In this document: positions 9,850-19,112 of the stretch, piece by piece
How the letters are laid out: the number at the start of each line of letters is the position of its first letter
How positions within the stretch are numbered: position 1 is the first letter of the stretch
Source: Planctomycetota bacterium
Lineage (GTDB): Bacteria; Planctomycetota; UBA11346
Length of the DNA stretch: 64,000 nucleotides
Direction of reading: 5' to 3'
Assembly (NCBI GenBank): GCA_016745075.1
Contig: JADGDD010000001.1
Span: forward strand, 1,489,125 to 1,553,124
The notes under the pieces: model-generated
The model's database searches: none
Told to the model about the DNA's origin: nothing
The model's input: only the letters and a program-made list of their open reading frames with translations
Translations under genes and position numbers: made by a program

Positions 9850-11271
9850 TTATTTAACAGGCCTTTGAGGCGCAACAGCCGTTGGCTTTAATGGAGAATA
9901 CATCACGTCTCGAAACTCCTTATTCGGGCTATGCTCAGGCACAACATCTCTATTATTCTGCAAGCCCTGCGTCTCGTAAGTATTCTTCCGAAGAACTTCT
10001 TTCCAAAGAGTTGGAGGTCTATTATTTTTATCAAACATCTCTCCATATTGATAAGACCGATTATAATTTGTCGGTGTTCTTGATAAGTCATGAGAGCCGC
10101 TAGTACTGCATTGGGATGCCGTAATAAGAAATTTAATGATAAGAAAAAAGATCACCGCGGTCATACACCCAGACCATCCGCTACTATCTTCCTTTTTGCT
10201 CTTCTTTTTTCCTGTATAACGAGAAGGGCCACCTTGACGACTATTCACCTTTTTCTCTGCCCTGTCAAAAACAGAGCTGGGAACCAAGTCCTTAATAAAA
10301 CCTAATGCAACGCCATTTTCAGGCAAACTAGACAAGGTGTTTTGTAAGCGAGAACGAAAGGATGGAGTCCCGAAATCGATCTCGTCATTAAATACGATTA
10401 CGTCACTCCAAAATCGCCGAGAAGACTCGTTTACCGCACACATATCTCTCCCACATAAGAGATAGGTGTCTAATTCATCAAAACGCCATCTGTCTTCCGG
10501 AGCGCATAATTCATATGATAAATTCGTCATATAATGAGCTGCGGTAGCATTCCACAAAGAGAGGCACATAGCAAAATCAAAACAAATTTGACCGGCATCT
10601 TCATGAGAAAATATAACGCCTTCTTTTTTGATAAGATTAACAATTTCGTTAATGTGAGAGTAATTGCGGGTCTCAATAAGCCGTCTAGCAGCCCACATAC
10701 TCGCAATGCCAGTGCCTTGCTGAAATAGTGCAATAACACACTGAGGAGAAATATTTGAAATTATTTCCATACCATGATTTGCGTCATGATATTTAAGCAA
10801 CTCAATCCATAAATCTTCTTCTTCAGGGTGATCAAATATATAATAAAAAAAAGATTCGTATACCTTCGTTTTCTCAAGTTCGGTTGCTCCTGAAGACGTA
10901 AGCAATTCTTTCAATAAATCGTTTAAAACCGACAACTCGTCAGATAAATCATCTTCCACATCGTTCAGCTGGTTACCAAAGTCCTCCACTGCTACAGTAG
11001 CATCGAAAGGGTACTCACCACCTCTAGGCAAATGCTCTTCATCGGGTTCATCATGAAGCAATTCAGCTACATCTACCGAGTTACTTTCATCGAATTCATA
11101 TGAATGAGGTAAATCTAGCAGAAATAAAGCTTGCTGGTATGCATCATGAACAACTTGGAACCCTGCTGGATCATCATCTGGCCGATGCTGGCGAATAAGA
11201 CGTGCATAAGCACGCTTCACGGACTTTTTATCTGCTTTTTCTGCATCAAGCCCTAATATATCCCAAGGCAT
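9850..11271 (-). CDS. Membrane-anchored J-domain protein, likely DjlB/DjlC-like partner of HscC
   Basis: A 473-residue protein. Residues 1-50 are a short J domain (MPWDILGLDAEKADKKSVKR ... AYQQALFLL). The usual HPD tripeptide is replaced: the loop reads QHRPDDDP, a form common in this subfamily. A helical, acidic middle part follows, then a basic stretch (KKKSKKED), one membrane helix at about 366-386 and a short tail. E. coli DjlB and DjlC have the same length and plan and work with the Hsp70 HscC. Here the gene lies 5 bp downstream of an HscC-like gene, so the pair is probably one chaperone unit. The tail is Cys-, Ser- and Asn-rich and should be extracytoplasmic. Confidence 0.8.
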   Translation of the reverse strand: MPWDILGLDAEKADKKSVKRAYARLIRQHRPDDDPAGFQVVHDAYQQALFLLDLPHSYEFDESNSVDVAELLHDEPDEEHLPRGGEYPFDATVAVEDFGNQLNDVEDDLSDELSVLNDLLKELLTSSGATELEKTKVYESFFYYIFDHPEEEDLWIELLKYHDANHGMEIISNISPQCVIALFQQGTGIASMWAARRLIETRNYSHINEIVNLIKKEGVIFSHEDAGQICFDFAMCLSLWNATAAHYMTNLSYELCAPEDRWRFDELDTYLLCGRDMCAVNESSRRFWSDVIVFNDEIDFGTPSFRSRLQNTLSSLPENGVALGFIKDLVPSSVFDRAEKKVNSRQGGPSRYTGKKKSKKEDSSGWSGCMTAVIFFLIIKFLITASQCSTSGSHDLSRTPTNYNRSYQYGEMFDKNNRPPTLWKEVLRKNTYETQGLQNNRDVVPEHSPNKEFRDVMYSPLKPTAVAPQRPVK

Positions 11272-11276
11272 TTGTG

Positions 11277-13001
11277 CTACCCTGCCTCTGGCCCATCAGG
11301 CCGACTAGGGCGATAGCTAGGTTCATTATCCAAGAACTGCCCCATAAAATTATCTAAAAAAGCAACGCTTTCTTTTATATTGGCTTCTTCCTGACTTGCT
11401 AAAGCACGATCAAAATCATCAACCAACATAACCAAATTATCTCGTAATGCACCAGATAATTCCGAAAACAACCTATCGGCCTGTTCTAGCCTCACCCTAT
11501 TGGGAAGCCGGTCACGCGGATGAATTTTTAATGGTCTTAGCCGAGCCAATGCCTCATCAATTTGAACTTGCGTCATGCTTCCAGGCCTCTGTTCAAAAAC
11601 TTTAGTAACCCTATCACCGTTATGGTGTTTGATGACATCGACTTCTAGTATACCATTCATATCATAAGTAAAACGAACATCGAACCCACCTGCATCTGAA
11701 TTCTTTTTGCTTTTTCGTAATCCCTGTACAGTGATGACCCCCAAGAGCTTATTCCCGTCAATGAATCGATGCTCACCTTGATACACCTTAACCTGCACCT
11801 CATCCTGATTGGGATGCAAGGTATGAAATGGGTGAGATCGACTCACAGGAACAGTTGTATTTCTGTCAATTATCGGTTGATAATACCCTTCCTTATATTG
11901 TCCGACAGTAACTTCTTTAGTCATTTCTATTCCAAGAGTATGAGGACATACATCTGTGAGAACCAAATCTTCAACAGCAGAATCTCGACTACATAAACCC
12001 GCTTGGATGGCAGCTCCATACGCTACTACGCGATCTGGGTCCACTTTTTGATTGGGAATTTTCGCCAATCTATCTGCCACATAACGATTAATTTCAACCA
12101 TGCGACTTGCGCCACCAACCATTAAAACGTCATCAATATTATTAGGTGAAAGATTTGCATCCCTTAAACATTGAGACACAATTTTATCAAGTCTTGCAGT
12201 TAGTCCCCCCGTTACCTCTAAAAAAAACGCCCTGTCAACTATCAGCTCCTGATCTGCTAAAACAACTCTACTAGCCGCTTGTTTACTTAACTCACATTTT
12301 GCCATTTCAACACGCTGTCGCCACCTGTTATACTCTCCATCTGGAATAGATAAATCGTAACGATCCAAGAGAGCATCTAATAAAGCATCAGTATAATCTT
12401 CACCGCCCAACTGACTTATACCGTTTGATGCTTTCACCTCTACAATACCATCAAATATTTCTAAAACAGTCACATCAAAGGTACCGCCACCAATATCGAA
12501 AACCAATAGATTTTTCTCTTCATCAGGGTTTTGATAACCATAGGCAAGTGCTGCCGCTGTTGGTTCATTTATAATACGCTCGACAGATAGACCGACAAGC
12601 TTAGCAGCATCAATAGTTGCCTTCCGTTGTGTATCATGAAAATATGCAGGCACTGTTATTACTGTCTTATCAATAACAGTGCCAAGTCTCTCTTCTGCTA
12701 TACGCTTAAGTTCCCTCAGTATTCTAGCTGAACATTCTATAGCTGACCATTCCTGATCTCCAATTGAATACATTACATCCGTACCCATATCACGTTTAAA
12801 GAATGCTTTGCCTGCACTTGAGTCAGTAATCAGTCGATCCTTAGCAGAACGTCCAACTAATGGCTTTCCGTCAGATGCTAGCGCTACAACAGAAGGCGTT
12901 AAATCATCACCTAATTCATTGGTCAACACAATTGGCTCGCCATCTTGCAAATATGAAACCAAGCTATTGGTTGTTCCTAAATCTATTCCTATTATCGTCA
13001 T
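11277..13001 (-). CDS. hscC: HscC-type Hsp70 chaperone
   Basis: A 574-residue Hsp70. The ATPase domain begins IGIDLGTTNSLVSYLQDG and contains the phosphate-2 motif FDIGGGTFDVTVLE and VPAYFHDTQRKAT. The substrate-binding part includes CPHTLGIEM and NTTVPVSR, and ends with a short lid region. That is shorter than DnaK (about 640) and close to HscC (about 556). Segments such as KIHPRDRLPNR and QDEVQVKVYQGE match HscC better than DnaK. A J protein follows in the same operon; no GrpE is nearby. A TATAAT box lies at 13055-13060 on this strand, about 50 bp before the ATG, without a clear -35. Confidence 0.88.
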   Translation of the reverse strand: MTIIGIDLGTTNSLVSYLQDGEPIVLTNELGDDLTPSVVALASDGKPLVGRSAKDRLITDSSAGKAFFKRDMGTDVMYSIGDQEWSAIECSARILRELKRIAEERLGTVIDKTVITVPAYFHDTQRKATIDAAKLVGLSVERIINEPTAAALAYGYQNPDEEKNLLVFDIGGGTFDVTVLEIFDGIVEVKASNGISQLGGEDYTDALLDALLDRYDLSIPDGEYNRWRQRVEMAKCELSKQAASRVVLADQELIVDRAFFLEVTGGLTARLDKIVSQCLRDANLSPNNIDDVLMVGGASRMVEINRYVADRLAKIPNQKVDPDRVVAYGAAIQAGLCSRDSAVEDLVLTDVCPHTLGIEMTKEVTVGQYKEGYYQPIIDRNTTVPVSRSHPFHTLHPNQDEVQVKVYQGEHRFIDGNKLLGVITVQGLRKSKKNSDAGGFDVRFTYDMNGILEVDVIKHHNGDRVTKVFEQRPGSMTQVQIDEALARLRPLKIHPRDRLPNRVRLEQADRLFSELSGALRDNLVMLVDDFDRALASQEEANIKESVAFLDNFMGQFLDNEPSYRPSRPDGPEAG

Positions 13002-13055
13002 AAGAGCGCATTCTTGTGATGAAAATTCAAGGTCAACAACGAACTCATGATCATA

Positions 13056-13898
13056 TTATACCGGTGAAATACCTTGGTCCTGTCTGTACTGACGCGGAGT
13101 GCAATCATAGGTAGCCTTAAATGAGCGGAAAAAATATCCTTCGTTATCAAAACCACAGTTCACCCCTATTTCTTGAATAGATGAATTGGTGTGCCGTAAT
13201 AAATGTGCTGCCTGCGCTAAGCGACGTTTTCGGATGTAATCACTGGTGGTCATGTTAAAATATTTTCGCATACAGCGGTTGAGATATTCTCTACTTTTCT
13301 CCGTAAGTTCGAGCAGTTCATCTAAACCACGTACAAGCCGCTCTGGCTCCTCAAGTAATTGCAAAGCATGATCCAGCCAATGTGGTATATTATGCACTTG
13401 CTGTTTAGGTTGGAGCAAACACAAAACCTGTAGTAGAAATGAATCCACAAATAAACGGTCGTTTTGGTGATGCTGCACAGCGGAACACAACTCTTCAAAC
13501 TGATCTTGTTCAGCTGCGGATAAATGGCGCACGGCATGCCTATTCTCATTCGGCCATGGCCAAGGGCGGCGTTCGTCACAATAGCGGTAATGGATACCAT
13601 CTGCTACTGCTGGAGCAATTGCGATATTAATTACGGCAAAACCGCTATCTGCATGGGCACGTAAGCCGTGAATACACACATCTGGTATAAAGAGTAGGTC
13701 GCCTTGCTGAAAAGGCTCTTCACCATCAGGCCGGATATGCATGCCAGAACCTTCCTGAACATAGATAAGTTCAGTGAAACTATGGGAATGCAGCGAGAAC
13801 CACTGCCCTTTACGATAACGCGCTAGATGAACGTGCAGCACTTCATCTGCAACTGCCAGTTCATTCCAGTATATACAATGTGGCTTATTATCCATCAT
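13056..13898 (-). CDS. AraC-family transcriptional regulator with cupin sensor domain
   Basis: A 280-residue regulator. Residues about 20-100 are a cupin-like ligand domain (FSLHSHSFTELIYVQEGSGM, then GDLLFIPDVCIHGL). Residues about 175-275 are the double helix-turn-helix AraC domain, with SREYLNRCMRKYFNMTTSDY and the signature IQEIGVNCGFDNEGYFFRSF followed by TYDCTPRQYR. It is transcribed away from deoC and the GH94, aldehyde dehydrogenase and HAD genes. The simplest model is that it senses a sugar and controls that cluster. The ATG could be either of the two Met at the N-terminus. Confidence 0.9.
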   Translation of the reverse strand: MMDNKPHCIYWNELAVADEVLHVHLARYRKGQWFSLHSHSFTELIYVQEGSGMHIRPDGEEPFQQGDLLFIPDVCIHGLRAHADSGFAVINIAIAPAVADGIHYRYCDERRPWPWPNENRHAVRHLSAAEQDQFEELCSAVQHHQNDRLFVDSFLLQVLCLLQPKQQVHNIPHWLDHALQLLEEPERLVRGLDELLELTEKSREYLNRCMRKYFNMTTSDYIRKRRLAQAAHLLRHTNSSIQEIGVNCGFDNEGYFFRSFKATYDCTPRQYRQDQGISPV

Positions 13899-14050
13899 TA
13901 GGTCTCTTGAGTGTAGTTTATGTTACAGAAGTGCACTATGCAAGCTTGAATCAAATGAATAGGCTTATGAGATCAAACATTACACTGCTTTGTAGAAAAG
14001 AGCTGTACGTGCAGCGGCTTCTGCAAAGACCAAGCTACAAGGGGCTTATT

Positions 14051-14806
14051 ATGCCTACATCTCAAGACATCGCCAAGATGATCGACCACAGTCTTCTTCA
14101 CCCAACTCTTACCGAAGCAGAATTGCGCGAAGGCTGCGCACTTGCGCTCAAATATGATGCTGCTTCATGCTGCATCAAACCATACCACACCAAACTCACA
14201 GCCGAGCTTCTTAAAGGCAGCGATGTCAAAGTCTGTGCCGTCATCGGCTTCCCACATGGCAACAGCACTTTAGAAATTAAAGTAGCAGAATCTAAACAGG
14301 TTATGGCTGATGGCGCAACTGAAGTTGACATCGTTATCAATATGAGCAAAGCTAAAGAAGGTGACTGGGATTTTGTCAAAAATGAAATTGGCACCCTCAC
14401 TCAAGTTATTCATGACGGCGGCGCTAAAGTAAAAGTTATTTTTGAATGCGACTACATGGGTTCTGAAGAAGTGATCAAGCTCTGTGAGATCTGTTCAGAC
14501 GTTGATGCTGATTGGGTGAAAACCTCTACTGGCTACAACTATCAAACCATGGACGACGGCAACCTTGGCTACTTTGGTGCGGGCGATCCAGAACTCCTTA
14601 AATTGATGCGCAAACACAGCAAGCCATCTGTACAAGTAAAAGCTGCTGGTAAAATCCGTGGCCTTAAAATGTACATCGATTGCCTAGAAATGGGCGTTAG
14701 CCGTGTAGGTACTGGCCAAACCGCCGATATCGTTAACGCAGCCCGCGTAGAACTCGACGGCCTAGAGCCTTTGTCTGATGACAAATCAGCTGGCGGCGCT
14801 TACTAA
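14051..14806 (+). CDS. deoC: Deoxyribose-phosphate aldolase
   Basis: DeoC splits 2-deoxyribose-5-phosphate into glyceraldehyde-3-phosphate and acetaldehyde. The start MPTSQDIAKMIDHSLLHPTL follows AAGGGG and opens the classic DHTLL-type motif; in-frame codons further upstream are not family-like. The 251-residue protein has CCIKPYH, VIGFPHG, EVDIVINM and the Schiff-base lysine in DWVKTSTGY (about residue 161), followed by VQVKAAGKIRG with the second lysine. It leads a plus-strand set (GH94, aldehyde dehydrogenase, HAD) divergent from the AraC regulator. The acetaldehyde could be oxidised by the AldB-like enzyme two genes on. Confidence 0.96.
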   Translation: MPTSQDIAKMIDHSLLHPTLTEAELREGCALALKYDAASCCIKPYHTKLTAELLKGSDVKVCAVIGFPHGNSTLEIKVAESKQVMADGATEVDIVINMSKAKEGDWDFVKNEIGTLTQVIHDGGAKVKVIFECDYMGSEEVIKLCEICSDVDADWVKTSTGYNYQTMDDGNLGYFGAGDPELLKLMRKHSKPSVQVKAAGKIRGLKMYIDCLEMGVSRVGTGQTADIVNAARVELDGLEPLSDDKSAGGAY

Positions 14807-14825
14807 CTACAGCTCGCCTTCCCCT

Positions 14826-14886
14826 TTTCTTTCTCAGCTCACTTCGTGAAATGCGATGCATTAGCCTTCGGCTGCTGAGAAAGAAA
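14826..14886 (+). repeat. Structured inverted repeat after deoC
   Basis: A perfect 13-bp inverted repeat (TTTCTTTCTCAGC at 14826-14838, complement at 14874-14886) encloses two small TTC-loop hairpins: CAC-TTC-GTG at 14840-14848 and AGCC-TTC-GGCT at 14863-14873. The RNA would form a three-branched fold. There is no T-tract, so it is not a plain terminator. A REP-like or processing element between deoC and the phosphorylase gene is possible. Confidence 0.6.
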
Positions 14887-15011
14887 AACGCGGCTCGGAG
14901 GGCCGCAGGCGCAAGCCTCAACCTTGTCGAGATGGTATTATCATTCCTTTAATTCCATCTGCCCATCCCATATATCCTCAATCTTGTATCCTGCCTCTTT
15001 GGAGCACCACC

Positions 15012-17417
15012 ATGCAATACGGCCATTTTGATGACACCAATCGTGAATATGTTATTGATCGTCCTGACACTCCTACTTCTTGGACTAATTATTTAGGGAA
15101 ACGTGAATACGGCGGCGTTATTACCAATAATGCTGGCGGCTTTACCTTTGATCGCACGGCGGGCGCTGGGCGAATTAATCGTTCTCCGTTTAATGCAGTT
15201 CCTTTAGATCAACCAGGGCGTTACTTTTATTTGCGTGATGCAGAAAGTGGTGATTATTGGTCTGCTTCGTGGCAACCCGTAAATAAATCCTTGGATGATT
15301 ATACATCTGTTTGTCGTTTTGGTATGGGCTATGCCAATATTTCTAGCGACTATAGCAATATCAAAACAGAAACGACCTATGTCATCCCTATGGATGAAAA
15401 GTGTGAGATCTGGCGTTTGCGTGTCACCAATACGGGCGACACACCTCGTAAAATACAAGTATTTAACTTTACCGAACTCACTAGTGAATGGCATATTTTT
15501 ATGGATGCCTTCAATCTGCAATACAGCATGTACACTGTGCAAACAAAATGGCAAAACGGTTTTGTTCAACATTCAACCAATCCGTATTTAGCTGAAGATT
15601 TAGAGAATTTCAAAAACCGTGACCAAAGCCGTTGGGTGTGGGCCACCATGCTTGGCGCTGATGTGGTTGGTTATGATTTAGACCGCGATAAATTTCTTGG
15701 TTCAGCATACCGTAGTTACGCCAATCCACTTGTTATTGAAGAAGGCACAAGCAGAAATAGTGAAGCCTACGGCGATAATGGCTGTGCTAGCATGCAAACA
15801 GTTCTGGAACTTGCTCCGGGCGAAACACGCGAGATAAGCGTACTTATTGGTACTGGTAAAGTCGAACGTGATGGCAAACCGTACGCTGAGAAATACAGCG
15901 ACCCTGCTGCGATAGAGAAGGCACTGCAAGGCGTGAAAAATTACTGGCATAACTTGCTCGATTGTTTGCAAGTTGAAACACCAGATGATGATTTTAACCA
16001 CATGATCAATGTATGGAATAATTATAACGCTTTAATCACCTTCTTCTGGGCTCGTTCGGCTAGCATGATTTACTCTGGTGATGAACGTGACGGTTTTGGC
16101 TTCCGTGATAGCGTACAAGATATTCCTGGTAGTGTTCACGCTGTTCCTGAAAAAGCTGGCAAACATTTAGCTCTTATGCTGACCGCACAAGAAAGCCTTG
16201 GCGGCGCTATGCCAGAACTGAAACCTTATGCGCATGAACCGGGCAAAATGCCACTCACTCCAAAACATGAACAACGTTCAGACGACATGTTGTGGATGTT
16301 TAATAGTATCCCCCTCTATGTTGCAGAAACGGGTGATATGGATTTCTACAAAAAAGTTATTCCGTATTCAGACCAAGGCGAAGACACTGTTTTTGTTCAC
16401 TTGAAAAAAGCGATTCTCTTTAATCTGGAACGTACAGGTAAAAATGGTTTGCCAATTGGTCTACACGCAGACTGGGATGACTGCATTCGTATGGGTTTTA
16501 ATGGCGAAACCGTTTTTGTTGCCATGCAAGTCTGCTATGGCTTACGTGTTCTTGAAAATGTTGCCAACCATTTTGGCTGGTCAGATGATGCCGCATGGGC
16601 TGTTTCAGAACGCGAAAAGATGGAAGAAAAACTGCAACGTCTCTGTTGGGATGGTGAATGGTTTATCCGTGGTATTAACGAACGCGGAGAAATTCTTGGC
16701 ACCCATAAGTCTCCAGACGAAGCGATGATTTTCTTCCCAATTCAAAGTTGGTCTGTACTCAGTGGTGTCGCAACAGAAGAACAAGGCCGGAAAGCGGTTG
16801 ATTCTGTTGAAAAACATCTGGCTACCGATTACGGCTGTATGGCAATTATGCCACCCGTTACCACCAAACCATGTGAAGAATTGCGCATGGTTCTCTTAAA
16901 CGCTGGGCAAAAGGAAAATGCTGGTGTCTTTAACCATTCACAAGGGTGGATTGTTATGGCCAACTGCATGCTCGGCAATGGCGATCAGGCTTGGAAACGT
17001 TTTAGTTCGTTCATGCCTGCCCGCTTTAATGATAAAGCAGAAATGCGTGTTATTGAACCATATGTGCATGGTCAAAGCACGGATAGTGTCTACAGCCCGA
17101 ATTATGGCCGCGCCCATATTCCATGGTTGTCTGGCACGGCATCATGGTCGATGTATTCTGCGACCTCGTACATTCTTGGTATTCGTGCAGAGCTCGACGG
17201 CCTGCGCATTGATCCATGTATTTCATCTGAATGGCCTGAGTTCAAAGTTACTCGTATTTTCCGTGGTAAGAAAGTCAACATTACTGTCAGCAATCCAAAG
17301 GGACTCTGCTCTGGTGTACACACCCTTACCATAAACGGAAAAACCATTGACGGCAATCTCATTCCGCTCGACATACTGACCGACGAAACAACGGTCAGTT
17401 GCGAAATTACTGGATAA
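15012..17417 (+). CDS. GH94 glycoside phosphorylase (cellobiose/chitobiose phosphorylase type)
   Basis: GH94 enzymes cleave beta-linked disaccharides with phosphate, giving a sugar-1-phosphate. This 801-residue cytoplasmic protein opens with MQYGHFDDTNREYVIDRPDT and NYLGKREYGGVITNNAGG, the hallmark N-terminal beta-sandwich of the family. RDAESGDYWSASWQPV follows, then the helical barrel with FGFRDSVQDI and HADWDDCIRMG, which holds the general-acid Asp (usually GDWND). The C-terminal part has SGTASWSMYSATSYILGIRA. Length fits cellobiose phosphorylases. Which disaccharide it uses cannot be told from motifs alone. GGAG precedes the ATG. No signal peptide, so the disaccharide must be imported. 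Confidence 0.9.
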   Translation: MQYGHFDDTNREYVIDRPDTPTSWTNYLGKREYGGVITNNAGGFTFDRTAGAGRINRSPFNAVPLDQPGRYFYLRDAESGDYWSASWQPVNKSLDDYTSVCRFGMGYANISSDYSNIKTETTYVIPMDEKCEIWRLRVTNTGDTPRKIQVFNFTELTSEWHIFMDAFNLQYSMYTVQTKWQNGFVQHSTNPYLAEDLENFKNRDQSRWVWATMLGADVVGYDLDRDKFLGSAYRSYANPLVIEEGTSRNSEAYGDNGCASMQTVLELAPGETREISVLIGTGKVERDGKPYAEKYSDPAAIEKALQGVKNYWHNLLDCLQVETPDDDFNHMINVWNNYNALITFFWARSASMIYSGDERDGFGFRDSVQDIPGSVHAVPEKAGKHLALMLTAQESLGGAMPELKPYAHEPGKMPLTPKHEQRSDDMLWMFNSIPLYVAETGDMDFYKKVIPYSDQGEDTVFVHLKKAILFNLERTGKNGLPIGLHADWDDCIRMGFNGETVFVAMQVCYGLRVLENVANHFGWSDDAAWAVSEREKMEEKLQRLCWDGEWFIRGINERGEILGTHKSPDEAMIFFPIQSWSVLSGVATEEQGRKAVDSVEKHLATDYGCMAIMPPVTTKPCEELRMVLLNAGQKENAGVFNHSQGWIVMANCMLGNGDQAWKRFSSFMPARFNDKAEMRVIEPYVHGQSTDSVYSPNYGRAHIPWLSGTASWSMYSATSYILGIRAELDGLRIDPCISSEWPEFKVTRIFRGKKVNITVSNPKGLCSGVHTLTINGKTIDGNLIPLDILTDETTVSCEITG

Positions 17418-17426
17418 GACACGCAT

Positions 17427-17481
17427 AAAAAAGAAGTCTGTGATGACAATTCTGTCATCACACATCTCCAGCTTCTTTTTT
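17427..17481. terminator. Terminator after the GH94 gene
   Basis: A hairpin GTGATGACA-attc-TGTCATCAC (17440-17461) sits inside flanking AAAAAAGAAG / CTTCTTTTTT arms, ending in a T-run. It should stop or attenuate transcription between the phosphorylase and the aldehyde dehydrogenase gene. Confidence 0.8.
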
Positions 17482-17552
17482 AGTCATAACTCAATCGGCT
17501 CGTTGCGGACCTAGCGAGCCACCTTCCTTTACTCAGGTCCAGGAGATATATT

Positions 17553-19049
17553 TTGATACACGAACGTCCACAGCTCAAGGAGCAGTACGAAAATTTTATT
17601 GGAGGAGAATGGGTAGCACCCACTAACGGTGCCTACTTTGATAATGAAACGCCTATTGATGGCAGCATTATTACACGCATTCCTCGTTCCTCAAAAGAAG
17701 ATGTTGACCAAGCCATTCAAGCTGGCTGGAATGCATTTGAAACATGGGGTAAAACGTCTCCAACAGAACGCAGTACAGTCTTGAATAAAATAGCTGACCG
17801 CATGGAAGAAAACCTGGACCTGCTTGCTAAGGTAGAAACCTTAGACAACGGTAAAGGTATCCGTGAAACAATGGCAGCCGACATCCCACTTGCTATCGAT
17901 CACTTCCGTTATTTTGCCAGCGTTATTCGCGCTGAAACGGGAGAAGTCTCTGACCTTGACGCTGGCACCGTCAGTATGGAAATTCACGAGCCACTTGGTG
18001 TGGTTGCTCAAATTATTCCATGGAACTTCCCAATACTTATGGCTGCATGGAAACTTGCTCCAGCGATTGCTGCTGGCAACTGTTCCGTCCTGAAACCAGC
18101 CGAACAAACACCCGCTTCCATACTTGTGCTTATGGAACTTATTCAAGACATTCTCCCACCGGGTGTCATTAATGTCGTTAATGGTTTCGGCGAAGAAACT
18201 GGTAAACCACTCGCCTCCTCTGACTGCGTGTGTAAAGTTGCCTTTACTGGTGAAACAACTACCGGCAAACTTATTATGAGTTACGCGGCAGAAAACCTTA
18301 ATCCAGTCACCCTCGAACTTGGTGGTAAAAGTCCTAATATTTTCTGTAAAGATATTGTTGATGGTGATCCAACATTCCTTGATAAAGCCGTTGAAGGATT
18401 GGTCCTCTTTGCATTTAACCAAGGCGAAGTATGTACCTGCCCATCACGCGCACTGGTACACGAAGATATTTACGACCAATTTATGAAAACCGTTGTTGAA
18501 CGTGTAAACGCTATTAAAGGCGGCAGTCCATTTGACACTGATTGCATGATTGGCGCACAAGCCAGTAAAGAACAATACGAAAAAATTCAAAAATACCTCG
18601 AAATTGGTAAAGCAGAAGGCGCTGAAGTTCTTGCCGGCGGCTCTGCCCGTCAGGTTGAAGAGCATCCAAATGGTTACTACATTGAACCAACCGTCTTCAA
18701 AGGCGACAACAGCATGCGTGTATTCCAAGAAGAAATTTTTGGACCAGTTGTCAGCGTAGCCACCTTCAAAACGAACGAAGAAGCGCTCGCTATTGCCAAC
18801 GATACCGCTTACGGCCTTGGCGCTGGTGTATGGACTCGCGATATTCACGACATGCACTACTTCAGCCGTGGCATTCAAGCAGGACGTGTGTGGTGTAACT
18901 GCTACCACCTCTACCCATCTCACGCCAGCTTCGGCGGCTACAAACAATCCGGCATTGGCCGCGAAACTCATAAGATGATGCTTAATCATTACCGCAATAC
19001 CAAAAACGTATTGATGAGTTTTGATAAATCTGCATTGGGTTTCTTTTAA
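17553..19049 (+). CDS. NAD-dependent aldehyde dehydrogenase (AldB/ExaC-like)
   Basis: A 498-residue ALDH-superfamily enzyme. It shows the NAD-binding [20 protein letters not shown], the glutamate motif [10 protein letters not shown] and the catalytic cysteine in [12 protein letters not shown]. The GEVCTCPSR form is characteristic of AldB and ExaC, which oxidise short aldehydes such as acetaldehyde. The start is TTG, with AGGAGATA placed well before it; the next in-frame Met lies deep inside the fold. Being near deoC, it probably turns the acetaldehyde from deoxyribose-phosphate into acetate; this is inferred from context. Confidence 0.92.
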   Translation: MIHERPQLKEQYENFIGGEWVAPTNGAYFDNETPIDGSIITRIPRSSKEDVDQAIQAGWNAFETWGKTSPTERSTVLNKIADRMEENLDLLAKVETLDNGKGIRETMAADIPLAIDHFRYFASVIRAETGEVSDLDAGTVSMEIHEPLGVVAQIIPWNFPILMAAWKLAPAIAAGNCSVLKPAEQTPASILVLMELIQDILPPGVINVVNGFGEETGKPLASSDCVCKVAFTGETTTGKLIMSYAAENLNPVTLELGGKSPNIFCKDIVDGDPTFLDKAVEGLVLFAFNQGEVCTCPSRALVHEDIYDQFMKTVVERVNAIKGGSPFDTDCMIGAQASKEQYEKIQKYLEIGKAEGAEVLAGGSARQVEEHPNGYYIEPTVFKGDNSMRVFQEEIFGPVVSVATFKTNEEALAIANDTAYGLGAGVWTRDIHDMHYFSRGIQAGRVWCNCYHLYPSHASFGGYKQSGIGRETHKMMLNHYRNTKNVLMSFDKSALGFF

Positions 19050-19060
19050 ACCTGCAACAC

Positions 19061-19086
19061 ACGAACCCTTGGCAACAAGGGTTCGT
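19061..19086 (+). terminator. Hairpin between aldehyde dehydrogenase and HAD genes
   Basis: A perfect 10-bp stem ACGAACCCTT / AAGGGTTCGT with a 6-base loop, followed by ACACTTTTCT. The T-run is short, so it may be a weak terminator or an mRNA-stability element that tunes expression of the downstream HAD gene. Confidence 0.6.
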
Positions 19087-19112
19087 ACACTTTTCTCCTG
19101 AAAGGACTTTTC

